A DNA stretch of 64,000 nucleotides, taken from assembly GCF_002291425.1 (NCBI RefSeq), contig NZ_CP014136.1, positions 4,912,925-4,976,924 of the forward strand, written 5' to 3'. A program made the position numbers and the translations under genes. Shown one piece after another: positions 48,001 through 56,845 of this stretch. The notes beneath the pieces are model-generated. The model did no database searches, had not been told where the DNA came from, and was given only the letters and a program-made list of their open reading frames with translations. Numbering within the stretch: position 1 is the stretch's first letter; each line of letters opens with the position of its first letter. Source of the DNA: Gibbsiella quercinecans (GTDB lineage Bacteria > Pseudomonadota > Gammaproteobacteria > Enterobacterales > Enterobacteriaceae).

Positions 48001-49031
48001 TCATACTGTGCGCGGCTATAGCGCGGATGCAGGGCCGAAAGCTTGATCGAGATCCCCGGCCCTTCATAAATGCCACGGCCGTTAGAGGCTTTGCCGATGG
48101 CATTGATCGCCTGTTGGTAAGAAACCAGGTACGCCTGCGCGTCGGCTTCGGTCAGCGCCGCTTCCCCCAGCATATCGTAGGAATAGCGGAAGCCTTTGTC
48201 CTCCAGCCGGCGGGCGTTGGCCAGCGCTTCGGCGATGGTTTCCCCGGTGACGAACTGTTCGCCCATCAGGCGCATCGCCATATCCACCCCTTTGCGGATC
48301 AACGGCTCGCCGCTTTTGCTGATGATGCGGTTCAGCGAGCGGGAAAGGTTGGCCTCGTTGTGGGTGGCAACCAGCTTGCCGGTGAACAGCAGGCCCCAGG
48401 TGGCGGCATTGACAAACAGGGAAGGGCTGTGGCCCAGGTGTGAGTGCCAGTTGCCGGTGCTGATTTTGTCGCGGATCAACGCATCACGCGTCGGCTTATC
48501 GGGGATGCGCAGCAACGCTTCCGCCAGGCACATAAGCGCCACCCCTTCCTGCGATGAAAGGGAAAACTCTTGCAGCAGCCCCTGCACCATACCCGCGCGC
48601 CCATTGGCGTTTTTCTGGTTGCGCAACTTCTCTGCGATGCGGTAGGCCAGGCGGTGGGTCGCTTCGGCCTGATCGGCCGGCAAACGCGCCTGTTCAAGCA
48701 GCATGGCTACCGTTTCTGTTTCCGGGCGGCGATAGGCGGCGGTAATGGCCGCGCGGGTGACCGATTGCGGCAAAATCTGTTCGGCGAATTCCAAAAAAGG
48801 CGGGTGTGACTCTTCCACTTCTTGCTGCATAATATCGTCCGCTTGCTGCGGAGCACTGTTGGTGGATACCGGCAGCTCAGGGAGATCGGCCCCGCTTTCC
48901 AGGCGTTCCAGGTAGTTAAAAATGGCCTGTTTGATTAACCAGTGTGGCGTGCGATCGATACGTTGCGCCGCGCTCTTAATCCGTTCGCGTGTGGCTTCAT
49001 CAAGTTTCACGCCCATGGTGGTTGTACCCAT
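45057..49031 (-). CDS. putA: Trifunctional PutA: repressor, proline dehydrogenase, P5C dehydrogenase
   Basis: The ATG at 49031 starts the known MGTTTMGVKLDEATRERIKS terminus (1324 residues). GGAG lies upstream, and the longer reading from 49163 runs into the operator region. Residues 1-47 form the ribbon-helix-helix DNA-binding domain. The FAD proline dehydrogenase barrel spans about 260-610 (IKLSALHPRYSRAQYERV, LMIRLVKGAYWDSEIKRAQ). The aldehyde dehydrogenase spans about 650-1130, with catalytic Cys in DSAGQRCSALRVLC. The C-terminus ends in VNTAAAGGNASLMTIG. It oxidises proline to glutamate at the inner membrane and, without proline, represses putA and putP. Confidence 0.98.
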   Translation of the reverse strand: MGTTTMGVKLDEATRERIKSAAQRIDRTPHWLIKQAIFNYLERLESGADLPELPVSTNSAPQQADDIMQQEVEESHPPFLEFAEQILPQSVTRAAITAAYRRPETETVAMLLEQARLPADQAEATHRLAYRIAEKLRNQKNANGRAGMVQGLLQEFSLSSQEGVALMCLAEALLRIPDKPTRDALIRDKISTGNWHSHLGHSPSLFVNAATWGLLFTGKLVATHNEANLSRSLNRIISKSGEPLIRKGVDMAMRLMGEQFVTGETIAEALANARRLEDKGFRYSYDMLGEAALTEADAQAYLVSYQQAINAIGKASNGRGIYEGPGISIKLSALHPRYSRAQYERVMEELYPRLLALTLMARQYDIGINIDAEEADRLELSLDLLEKLCFEPQLAGWNGIGFVIQAYQKRCPLVIDALIDMATRSRRRLMIRLVKGAYWDSEIKRAQIDGLEGYPVYTRKVYTDVSYLACARKLLAVPNLIYPQFATHNAHTLSAIYHLAGNNYYPGQYEFQCLHGMGEPLYEQVVGKVADGKLNRPCRIYAPVGTHETLLAYLVRRLLENGANTSFVNRIADSSLPLDELVADPVQAVEALAASEGQVGLPHPKIPLPRALYGKQRINSSGLDLSNEHRLASLSSALLTSATQPWHAAPIINAALDLGVEQPVVNPAEPGDIVGYVREASREEVNRALDAANAAGPIWFATPPDERAAVLERAAELMEAQLQSLLGILVREAGKTFANAIAEVREAVDFLRYYAAQVRHDFANDSHRPLGPVVCISPWNFPLAIFTGQVAAALAAGNSVLAKPAEQTPLVAAQAVAILLAAGIPPGVLQLLPGQGDSVGAALVSDPRTRGVMFTGSTEVAGILQRSIAANLDPQGRPTPLIAETGGLNAMIVDSSALTEQVVTDVVASAFDSAGQRCSALRVLCIQEDVAEHTLKMLRGAMAECRMGNPERLSTDIGPVIDAEAKANIENHIQAMRAKGRSVYQAARGNAQEESEWARGTFVKPTLIELDSFGELQKEIFGPVLHVVRFQRENLATLIEEINAAGYGLTLGIHTRIDETIARVTERAKVGNQYVNRNMVGAVVGVQPFGGEGLSGTGPKAGGPLYLYRLLANRPDDAVLRTLNRQDADQPVTTPAQAPWLAAHQALVQWAKAAKLATLVPLAQRYAELSQSGSVRPLPGPTGERNTYTLQPRERVLCLADEEGDALAQLAAVLAAGNRALWPEAELQRTLYRRLPAEVQARIDFSKEWQSDEQWAFDAVIHHGDADQLRTLCEQIAERRGAIVTVQGFARGETNIQLERLWLERSLSVNTAAAGGNASLMTIG

Positions 49032-49156
49032 ACCTCGCCAACTCCTGTATTTGTGGTTACCCGCTTCCGGCAGGGGCTCCAGGGAGCCTATGTGCCTGCT
49101 GTTATCGGCCGGCGGGATAGGTTGTGTGTCTGTCGGATGGGGATAATATCGGGCAT

Positions 49157-49319
49157 GTTGCAACTTTGTGCAACCCTGTTAAAACGATGCGTTTTTCAGA
49201 GTGTGAGGTATTTTAAATTGTTAACTCGGGAAAGGGGTGTTTGATCCCCTATTATCACCGCTTTATAGCGTGAATTATCGCTTGTTTAAGTTGTTCTAAG
49301 GTTGATTGTCGGGTGCAAC
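49157..49319. promoter_or_regulatory. putA-putP intergenic region with PutA-type GTTGCA sites
   Basis: E. coli PutA binds GTTGCA hexamers in its divergent control region. Here GTTGCA is at 49157-49162, overlapping its complement TGCAAC at 49159-49164. Further copies are at 49169-49174 and 49314-49319. The 490-base gap 49032-49521 therefore looks like the shared operator and promoter region. I could not fix the -10/-35 boxes or a full CRP site. Confidence 0.7.
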
Positions 49320-49521
49320 CTTCGCCAGAGGAATGTGATGCGGGTAAACTTTGTGTAACCCCGTAGTTAAATTTCTTGTTGGTTCGCAACGGTGTCATCT
49401 AGGATAACCGGCGTGAGGGGAGGACCCCCGCGCTGCTGCTGCCCGTTTTTTAATTTCGCCTCGTTCCGGCGCGCGCAGTGAAAAACATCGCGATCAAATA
49501 ATAATGAAATTGGAGAATTAA

Positions 49522-51006
49522 ATGACAATGAGCACACCAATGCTGGTGACCTTCCTGGTGTATATCTTTGGGATGGTGCTGATCGGTTTCTTTGCCTACC
49601 GGGCGACCAATAACTTCGATGATTATATTTTAGGCGGGCGCAGCCTGGGCAGCGTGGTGACGGCGCTTTCCGCCGGTGCGTCGGATATGAGCGGTTGGCT
49701 GCTGATGGGCTTGCCGGGCGCCATTTTCCTGAGCGGCATTTCCGAAAGCTGGATTGCCATCGGCCTGATCATTGGTGCCTATCTGAACTGGAAGCTGGTG
49801 GCGGGCAGGCTGCGGGTGCATACCGAGGCCAACAACAATGCGCTGACGCTGCCGGATTATTTCACCAGCCGCTTTGAGGACAACAGCAAGCTGCTGCGGG
49901 TGATTTCCGCCATTGTCATTCTGGTCTTTTTTACCATTTACTGTGCCTCCGGCGTGGTAGCCGGCGCCCGGCTGTTCGAAAGTACCTTTGGCATGAGTTA
50001 CACCACGGCGCTGTGGGCCGGTGCGGCCGCCACCATCGTCTATACCTTCGTGGGCGGTTTCCTGGCGGTGAGCTGGACCGACACCGTGCAGGCCAGCCTG
50101 ATGATTTTCGCCTTAATTCTGACGCCGCTGATGGTGATCTTTGCCGTCGGCGGGATCGACAGTTCAATGCTGGTGATTGAAGCCAAGAACCCGGCCAACA
50201 CGGATATGTTGAAAGGGCTGAACGTGGTGGCGATCGCTTCGCTGATGGGCTGGGGGCTGGGCTACTTCGGCCAGCCGCACATCCTGGCGCGCTTTATGGC
50301 GGCAGACTCCCACCACACGATCCGCAGCGCCCGCCGTATCAGCATGGTGTGGATGATCCTGTGCCTGGTGGGTGCCATCGCCGTCGGCTTCTTCGGCATC
50401 GCTTACTTCTCGAATAACCCGCACCAGGCCGGCAACGTAACGCAAAACGGCGAGCAGGTGTTTATTGAGCTGGCGATGCTGCTGTTCAACCCGTGGGTGG
50501 CCGGTGTGTTGCTGTCGGCGATTCTGGCGGCGGTCATGAGCACCCTGAGTTGCCAACTGCTGGTCTGTTCCAGCGCCATTACGGAAGATTTGTACAAAGC
50601 CTTCCTGCGCAAAAAGGCCAGCCAACGCGAGCTGGTGTGGGTTGGCCGTGTGATGGTGCTGGTGGTGGCGTTGGTTTCCATCGCGATGGCGGCCAATCCG
50701 GAAAACCGTGTGCTGGGGCTGGTGAGCTACGCCTGGGCCGGTTTTGGCGCCGCCTTTGGGCCGGTGGTGCTGATTTCGGTGCTGTGGCCGCGTATGACCC
50801 GCAACGGGGCGCTGGCGGGGATGCTGGTGGGCGCTATCACGGTATTGGTCTGGAAACAGTACGGCTGGCTGGATCTGTATGAAATTATTCCAGGATTCCT
50901 GTTTGGCTGTATAGCCATCGTGGCGGTCAGCCTGCTGGGCCGTGCACCTTCTGCGGCGATGACCGAACGGTTCGCCAAAGCTGAAGCAGAGTTTAAAACG
51001 GTATAA
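49522..51006 (+). CDS. putP: Sodium/proline symporter
   Basis: The 494-residue symporter of the SSS family matches PutP throughout, with 13 membrane helices. Signatures are LGGRSLGSVVTALSAGASDM near residue 37, GFFGIAYFSNNP and AVMSTLSCQLLVCSSAITED, the latter holding sodium-site Ser/Thr residues. GGAG lies seven bases before the ATG. It is divergent from putA and shares its control region. Inverted repeats follow: 51006-51045, a perfect CCAGGCA/TGCCTGG hairpin (51064-51085), and another at about 51133-51160. None has a good T run. Confidence 0.97.
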   Translation: MTMSTPMLVTFLVYIFGMVLIGFFAYRATNNFDDYILGGRSLGSVVTALSAGASDMSGWLLMGLPGAIFLSGISESWIAIGLIIGAYLNWKLVAGRLRVHTEANNNALTLPDYFTSRFEDNSKLLRVISAIVILVFFTIYCASGVVAGARLFESTFGMSYTTALWAGAAATIVYTFVGGFLAVSWTDTVQASLMIFALILTPLMVIFAVGGIDSSMLVIEAKNPANTDMLKGLNVVAIASLMGWGLGYFGQPHILARFMAADSHHTIRSARRISMVWMILCLVGAIAVGFFGIAYFSNNPHQAGNVTQNGEQVFIELAMLLFNPWVAGVLLSAILAAVMSTLSCQLLVCSSAITEDLYKAFLRKKASQRELVWVGRVMVLVVALVSIAMAANPENRVLGLVSYAWAGFGAAFGPVVLISVLWPRMTRNGALAGMLVGAITVLVWKQYGWLDLYEIIPGFLFGCIAIVAVSLLGRAPSAAMTERFAKAEAEFKTV

Positions 51007-51376
51007 CGGTATTTCGGTTCCTCCCTTAAGGGGGGAATTACCGTGGCGTGTAAAGGATTGGTGCCAGGCAGACAGCATTGCCTGGTTAACCTACTGGATT
51101 TATCCATTCCGGGTGCTGATAATAAACGGTAAGGTTAAAAAAAGGATTGGCTTTAACCTGTTGTTAATTATGGCGACTGTTATGGCTGTTAGGCGTTTCG
51201 TGCGGGGCTGATACTGCACATACGTTAATTTGTGTTAATAATTTCCTTAAGGGATTTGTTGCTGACGTTTTAAATTGTTGCTAACTCTTTTCAATGGGAT
51301 GTTATAAGTATTAACATGTCGCCACTCGTGTTCCAAATGGTTCATTTTACCTGGGTTCATTAACGGCACCTTCCTC

Positions 51377-53530
51377 ATGAAAAATATCTCCCATAAAAAG
51401 ACGGCGGCGTTTTCTGCCGTTCTTATTCCTGTATTGCTGCCCGCTTCCGTCTGTTTTGCACAGGACAGTGATGACACATCGGCGATGGTAGTGTCGGCAA
51501 AGCGTGAAGGCCTTTCTGAACTGTCGACGCCGGCCGCGGTCGGCGTGGTCAACGGCGAACAGCTGCGCGATGCCAAACCGCAGATTAACCTCTCTGAAAG
51601 CCTGGGCAGCGTGCCTGGCGTGCAGATCCAGAACCGCCAAAACTATGCGCAAGATTTGCAACTTTCCGTGCGTGGCTTCGGCGCCCGTTCGATGTACGGC
51701 GTGCGCGGCGTGCGGATCTATGTCGATGGCATCCCGGCCACCATGCCGGATGGGCAGGGGCAAACGTCGAATATCGATTTAAACTCGGCCGAACGGGTGG
51801 AAGTGCTGCGCGGGCCGTTTTCGGCGCTGTACGGTAATGCCTCCGGCGGGATGGTGAACGTGGTCACCGAAACGGGCCAGCAGCCGCCGCGCATTGAATC
51901 CGGGATGTATTTCGGCAGCGACGGCACCTGGCGTTATGGGCTTAAAGCGACCGGCGCCACCGGCGATGGCACCCACGCCGGCGATGTGAACTACGCCGTC
52001 TCCGCGACGCGCTTTACCACCCAGGGCTACCGCGATCACAGCGGCGCGCAAAAGAACCTGGGCAATGCCAAGCTGGGGGTGCGGATTGATGACGTCAGCA
52101 CCCTGACGTTGTTGTTCAACAGCGTGGATATCAACGCCAACGATCCCGGCGGCCTGACCGAAGCCGAATGGCGCGCTAACCCACGCCAGGCGCCGCGGGC
52201 CGATCAGTACAATTCGCGCAAGAGCACCAAGCAAACCCAGGCCGGGCTGCATTATGAACGCCAGATGAGCGCCAATGACGATCTGAGCGTGATGATGTAC
52301 GCCGGGATACGCGAAACTACGCAATACCAGGCAATCCCGGCTTCGGTGCAGCAAAGCAGCGATCAGCACCCGGGCGGGGTGATCGATCTCACCCGCCGCT
52401 ATCAGGGGATTGATACCCGCTGGACGCACCGTGGCGAATTGGGCGCGGTGCCCGTCACCCTGACCGGCGGGTTGGATTATGAAACCATGACGGAACGCCG
52501 CAAGGGCTATGAAAACTTTACCGTAAACAATGGCGTGACGGAGTTAGGCACCCTGGGCGATTTGCGCCGCAACGAGCGCAACCTGATGTGGAGCCTGGAT
52601 CCTTATCTGCAGACCTCCTGGCAGTTAACGCCACGCTTGACGCTGGATGCCGGCGTGCGCTTTAGCACCGTCAATTTCGATTCCAATGATTTTTATGTCA
52701 CCGGCAACAATGGCGATGACAGCGGCAGCGCGCGCTATCACCGCTGGTTGCCGGCCGCCTCGCTCAACTATGCCGCCACGCCGGGGTGGAATATGTATGT
52801 GTCCGCCGGGCGTGGTTTTGAAACGGCGACCATCAACGAGCTCTCTTACCGTTCCGGCGGGCTGTCCGGGCTGAATTTCGATCTGAAGCCGTCAACCAGC
52901 GAAACAGTGGAACTGGGCAGCAAAACGCGCATCGGCAATGGCTTGTTCACTGCCGCGATGTTCCAGACCAACACCAAAAATGAAATCGTGGTGGATGAAA
53001 GCAGCAACGGCCGCAGCAGCTATAAGAACGCCGGCCAGACGCGGCGGCGTGGCCTTGAGCTGGCGCTGGATCAGCAGTTCGCCTATGACTGGCACCTGCA
53101 GTTGGCCTGGACGTTGCTGGACGCCCGCTACCGCGACAATGTCTGTGGCGACAGCGAATGCAGTGCCGACAGCAGTGTGCTGCGCGGTTACCGGATGCCG
53201 GGGATCGCACGCAATATGGGCTATGCTTCCCTGGCCTGGTCACCGCCGGCCGGCTGGTTCGCCGGCGCCGAGGTCCGCTATATGAGCAATATCCAGGCCA
53301 ACGACGAAAATACGGCGCAGGCACCGTCTTATACCACCGTGGCGCTGAATACCGGTTATCGCTATCCGATGGGCAACTGGCTGTTTACCGTCTTTGGCCG
53401 GGTGGACAACGTATTTGATCGGCAATACGTCGGTTCTGTGATTGTAAATGAAAGCAATGGGCGCTATTTCGAACCGGCGCCGGGCAGAAATTGGGGCGGC
53501 GGTATGAGCGTTGCCTATTCTTTTGAATAA
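51377..53530 (+). CDS. pqqU: TonB-dependent PQQ receptor
   Basis: The 717-residue outer-membrane receptor matches PqqU (formerly YncD) along its length. It has a signal peptide to about residue 28 and a TonB-box-like TSAMVVSA (34-41). The plug domain carries NLSESLGSVPGVQIQNRQNY and GVRGVRIYVDGIPATMPDGQ. The 22-strand barrel holds TRFTTQGYRDHSGAQKNLGN and DPGGLTEAEW and ends VAYSFE. PqqU takes up the redox cofactor pyrroloquinoline quinone in E. coli. The next gene is a PQQ-dependent dehydrogenase, which supports the same substrate here. No strong ribosome binding site is seen. The 370 bases upstream hold only hairpins. Confidence 0.93.
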   Translation: MKNISHKKTAAFSAVLIPVLLPASVCFAQDSDDTSAMVVSAKREGLSELSTPAAVGVVNGEQLRDAKPQINLSESLGSVPGVQIQNRQNYAQDLQLSVRGFGARSMYGVRGVRIYVDGIPATMPDGQGQTSNIDLNSAERVEVLRGPFSALYGNASGGMVNVVTETGQQPPRIESGMYFGSDGTWRYGLKATGATGDGTHAGDVNYAVSATRFTTQGYRDHSGAQKNLGNAKLGVRIDDVSTLTLLFNSVDINANDPGGLTEAEWRANPRQAPRADQYNSRKSTKQTQAGLHYERQMSANDDLSVMMYAGIRETTQYQAIPASVQQSSDQHPGGVIDLTRRYQGIDTRWTHRGELGAVPVTLTGGLDYETMTERRKGYENFTVNNGVTELGTLGDLRRNERNLMWSLDPYLQTSWQLTPRLTLDAGVRFSTVNFDSNDFYVTGNNGDDSGSARYHRWLPAASLNYAATPGWNMYVSAGRGFETATINELSYRSGGLSGLNFDLKPSTSETVELGSKTRIGNGLFTAAMFQTNTKNEIVVDESSNGRSSYKNAGQTRRRGLELALDQQFAYDWHLQLAWTLLDARYRDNVCGDSECSADSSVLRGYRMPGIARNMGYASLAWSPPAGWFAGAEVRYMSNIQANDENTAQAPSYTTVALNTGYRYPMGNWLFTVFGRVDNVFDRQYVGSVIVNESNGRYFEPAPGRNWGGGMSVAYSFE

Positions 53531-53614
53531 AGGGAATTATAAATGTGGCATACAAAACCAACGCCGTAGCAGCGGTGAAATGAAATTGAATAACCTATGG
53601 CAACTGTAGATAGA

Positions 53615-53673
53615 TATCCAAAGTCATTCGAGGGGCAAAAGCAACGCGGCTGCAACTTGAAGTATGGCGGATA
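53615..53673. repeat. 59-bp shrunken inverted-repeat element
   Basis: The left end TATCCAAAGTCATTCGAGG faces the right end CTGCAACTTGAAGTATGGCG, the same termini as the 41077-41209 element with nearly all of the interior lost. It sits 57 bases before the gcd start, inside the probable promoter or leader. Confidence 0.6.
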
Positions 53674-53729
53674 GGATTAAAACTATTGCACCCACAATGG
53701 CGTCGCCACCTGTGGGTGGGAGAGCAAAT

Positions 53730-56123
53730 ATGGCAAATTCAAGTGGAAAACGAAGTATAGGGATATACCTCATCTGGCTGCTAGGCGGCCTGATGGGGGT
53801 TATCGGCCTGACGCTGGCGATCGGCGGGGGTTACCTGGCGACGCTGGGTGGCAGTCTGTATTTTCTGGTGATGGGGCTGGCGATGCTGATCGCCGCGGTG
53901 CTTATTATCAAACGTAAACCGGCCGGCGCCTGGCTGTATGCGCTGGCCTTTGTATTGACCATCGCCTGGGCGCTATGGGATGTGGGCCTGACCTTCTGGC
54001 CGCTGTTCTCGCGGTTGTTCATGTTCGGTGTGCTGGCGTTTTTGGTGGCGCTGGCTTATCCGTGGCTGAAGAAACAGGTAGGCGGCACCGGGCGCGGCGC
54101 ACCGAGCTACGTGTTGGCGGCGCTGCTGGCGATCGCGCTGGTGGCCGGTTTTGGCTATACCTTTGTGCCGGCGCCGATCGTGGCCGCCACCGAAGACGTG
54201 CCGGTGAAGCCGGTTGCGCCAGGTAGCGAGCAGAAAAACTGGGAGCACTGGGGCAACACCACCCACGGCGACCGTTTTGCGGCGCTGGACCAAATCAACA
54301 AGACCAACATCAACCAGTTGAAGGTTGCCTGGGTTGCTCACACCGGCGATATTCCGCAGAGCAACGGCTCGGGCGCGGAAGATCAAAACACGCCGCTGCA
54401 AATCGGCAACGCACTGTATGTGTGCACCGCTTACGGCAAAGTGTTGTCGCTGGAGGCCGATACCGGCAAACAGCAGTGGGTGTACGATCCGAAAGCCCAG
54501 GCGCCGAACTGGCAGCGTTGCCGCGGCCTGGGATATTTCGCGGATGCTGAACACCCGGCGCCGGCCCAAAGCGATGCGGTGGCGAATAACGCCGCCGCCG
54601 TCTGCCCGCGCCGCTTGTTCCTGCCGACTACCGATGCTCGTCTGATCGCGATCAATGCCGATAACGGCCAGCCTTGCGCAGATTTCGGCGCCAACGGCAT
54701 TGTCGATCTGAAAGTCGGTATGGGCGAAGTGAAACCGGGTTATTACCAGCAAACCTCAACGCCGTTGGTTGCCGGCAACCTGGTGGTGGTCGGCGGGCGC
54801 GTGGCGGATAACTACTCCACGGGCGAACCCCCGGGCGTGGTGCGCGCCTACGACGTGCATACCGGTGAACTGGCTTGGGCATGGGATCCGGGTAACCCGG
54901 CCATCACGCGCTTGCCGCCGGAAGGGCAAACCTATACCCGCGGCACACCGAACGTTTGGTCTGCCATGGCGTATGATGCCAAGCTGAACCTGATTTACCT
55001 GCCAACCGGCAACGCCACGCCAGACTTCTTCGGCGGCGAACGTACCGCGCTGGATGATAAATACAACTCTTCCGTGGTGGCGGTGGATGCGGCAACCGGC
55101 CAGGTGCGTTGGCATTACCAGACTACGCACCACGATCTGTGGGACTTTGACCTGCCATCGCAGCCGCTGCTTTACGATCTGCCCGACGGTAACGGCGGCG
55201 TAACGCCGGTACTGGTGCAAACCAGCAAGCAGGGCATGATCTTCATGCTGAACCGGGAAACCGGCCAGCCGGTGGCCAAGGTTGAAGACCGTGAAGTGCC
55301 GCAGGGCAACGTCCCTGGCGAACGCTATGCGAAAACCCAACCTTTCTCCGTGGGAATGCCGAACATCGGCAATGAAACGCTGACGGAATCCGACATGTGG
55401 GGGGCCACACCGCTCGATCAACTGCTGTGCCGCATTGAGTTTAAAGGCATGCGTCACCAGGGGGTTTATACGCCGCCAGGGTTGGATCGCGCGTTGCAGT
55501 ACCCAGGCTCCCTTGGCGGGATGAACTGGGGCAGCGTTTCGGTGGATCCGAACAACGCGATTATGTTCGTCAACGACATGCGCCTGGGGCTGGCCAACTA
55601 TATGGTGCCGCGCAACAAAGTGCCGACCGGCGCCAGCGGGATTGAAATGGGCCTGGTGCCGATGGATGGCACGCCCTATGGCGCGGTGCGCGAGCGCTTC
55701 CTGTCGCCGCTCGGCATTCCTTGCCAGAAGCCACCGTTTGGCACCATGTCAGCGGTTGATTTGAAATCCGGCAAGCTGGTTTGGCAGGTACCGGTGGGTA
55801 CGGTGCAGGATACCGGGCCGTTGGGCATCAAGATGCGTATGCCGATGGAAGTCGGTATGCCGACGCTGGGCGCCAGCCTTTCTACCCAGGCAGGTTTGCT
55901 GTTCTTTGCCGGTACCCAGGATTTCTATCTGCGTGCGTTTGATACCGCCAGCGGTAAAGAAATCTGGAAAGAACGCCTGCCGGTCGGCAGCCAGTCCGGG
56001 CCAATGACCTACGTCTCGCCGAAAAATGGCAAGCAATACATTATTATCAGCGCAGGTGGTGCGCGCCAGTCGCCGCAGCGTGGTGATTATGTTATTGCCT
56101 ATGCATTGCCGGACAGTAAATAA
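53730..56123 (+). CDS. gcd: Membrane-bound PQQ-dependent (glucose) dehydrogenase
   Basis: The start at 53730 has GGGAG upstream and gives 797 residues. Five N-terminal membrane helices (about 10-130) are followed by a periplasmic eight-bladed quinoprotein propeller. Features are NWEHWGNTTHGDRFAALDQI, CPRRLFLPTTDARLIAINAD, TTHHDLWDFDLPSQP and the terminal YIIISAGGARQSPQRGDYVI. The family oxidises glucose, quinate or shikimate in the periplasm and passes electrons to ubiquinone. Glucose is the most likely substrate in this lineage, but the sequence differs enough from E. coli Gcd that quinate cannot be excluded. It follows the PQQ receptor gene. Confidence 0.88.
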   Translation: MANSSGKRSIGIYLIWLLGGLMGVIGLTLAIGGGYLATLGGSLYFLVMGLAMLIAAVLIIKRKPAGAWLYALAFVLTIAWALWDVGLTFWPLFSRLFMFGVLAFLVALAYPWLKKQVGGTGRGAPSYVLAALLAIALVAGFGYTFVPAPIVAATEDVPVKPVAPGSEQKNWEHWGNTTHGDRFAALDQINKTNINQLKVAWVAHTGDIPQSNGSGAEDQNTPLQIGNALYVCTAYGKVLSLEADTGKQQWVYDPKAQAPNWQRCRGLGYFADAEHPAPAQSDAVANNAAAVCPRRLFLPTTDARLIAINADNGQPCADFGANGIVDLKVGMGEVKPGYYQQTSTPLVAGNLVVVGGRVADNYSTGEPPGVVRAYDVHTGELAWAWDPGNPAITRLPPEGQTYTRGTPNVWSAMAYDAKLNLIYLPTGNATPDFFGGERTALDDKYNSSVVAVDAATGQVRWHYQTTHHDLWDFDLPSQPLLYDLPDGNGGVTPVLVQTSKQGMIFMLNRETGQPVAKVEDREVPQGNVPGERYAKTQPFSVGMPNIGNETLTESDMWGATPLDQLLCRIEFKGMRHQGVYTPPGLDRALQYPGSLGGMNWGSVSVDPNNAIMFVNDMRLGLANYMVPRNKVPTGASGIEMGLVPMDGTPYGAVRERFLSPLGIPCQKPPFGTMSAVDLKSGKLVWQVPVGTVQDTGPLGIKMRMPMEVGMPTLGASLSTQAGLLFFAGTQDFYLRAFDTASGKEIWKERLPVGSQSGPMTYVSPKNGKQYIIISAGGARQSPQRGDYVIAYALPDSK

Positions 56124-56130
56124 ACCACCT

Positions 56131-56201
56131 CGCCGGTTTGCCTGATGCAAACCGGCGGTAGTGGCAAACAAGTTTCAGGGCGGGAGCTTTCCCGCCTTTT
56201 T
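56131..56201 (+). terminator. Double hairpin terminator of gcd
   Basis: A long stem CGCCGGTTTGC/GCAAACCGGCG (56131-56141 with 56147-56157) is followed by GGCGGGA-GCTT-TCCCGCC (56179-56196) and a T run. The second is a textbook rho-independent terminator. Confidence 0.92.
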
Positions 56202-56456
56202 CATTATCTGATTGGACAAAAAATGTACGACCGCCTGCGTTTGCCGTTTGAGATGCGCGATGGCCGCTTTTTTGTTTGCGTTTTTTTTAATCAGGAAACG
56301 AAAATGTCATCTGCCAGGTTTAATCGCAACAGATTGTTTTATAAGGCGAGTAAAGTTTTGGTGGCGTAAGCTGAACGGCGTGATATAGTGATTTTGCGTT
56401 GGTTGAAAACTGCAGTAATTAATTTTTTTTACTTTTCGATAACGCGCAGGTTTGAA

Positions 56457-56474
56457 TTGTCATTATACTGTAAT
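56457..56474 (+). promoter_or_regulatory. PhoB-box-like sequence upstream of phoH
   Basis: TTGTCATTATACTGTAAT resembles the pho box (CTGTCATAWAWCTGTCAY), keeping most of both 7-base repeats. It lies about 370 bases before the phoH start. phoH is a PhoB target in E. coli, so phosphate-starvation control is expected. A possible -10 (TAGTTT) is at 56485-56490. Confidence 0.65.
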
Positions 56475-56539
56475 CATCTGGCGGTAGTTTTCACACGGTG
56501 CGCAGCCTGGAGCTGCAAATATCACTGCGGGGATCGCTA

Positions 56540-56824
56540 ATGGTAAAGTCCATGTTTGGGCTGGCAAGAAAAAACGATATACCTTTCCCGACTTCCTGTT
56601 GTAACACGGGGCTTATCCCCGACTCTCTTTTTTCCGCCAGCTCTCAGCTTTTCGCGCATCGTCATTCAGCTTATAACACCCATCTTTATATACCCATGTC
56701 CGGTGAATCACGGCACAACGCAATTGCCGCGTATTCACCATTTCCGTTGGCTTATATTGGTTGTGAAGGAGGCGACAGTCTGCTTGTAAACATGATCGCA
56801 CGGCAATGCCGTTGCGGTAGGTGA
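56540..56824 (+). CDS. Possible leader ORF in frame with phoH
   Basis: ATG 56540 has GGGGA six bases upstream. It opens a 94-residue frame (MVKSMFGLARKND..., ending MIARQCRCGR) that stops at TGA 56822-56824, in the same frame as phoH, 21 bases before its start. A second stop lies between them. The DNA also folds: GGTGAAT (56702-56708) pairs with ATTCACC (56733-56739), with CGGCA/TGCCG inside. Either a short leader protein or simply a structured 5' leader is possible. Confidence 0.35.
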   Translation: MVKSMFGLARKNDIPFPTSCCNTGLIPDSLFSASSQLFAHRHSAYNTHLYIPMSGESRHNAIAAYSPFPLAYIGCEGGDSLLVNMIARQCRCGR

Positions 56825-56845
56825 ACCAAACTGTAAGGTGCCACT

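Noticed and set aside
47184-48443. 419-codon plus-strand open frame opposite putA
   Set aside because: Antisense to the highly conserved proline dehydrogenase domain.
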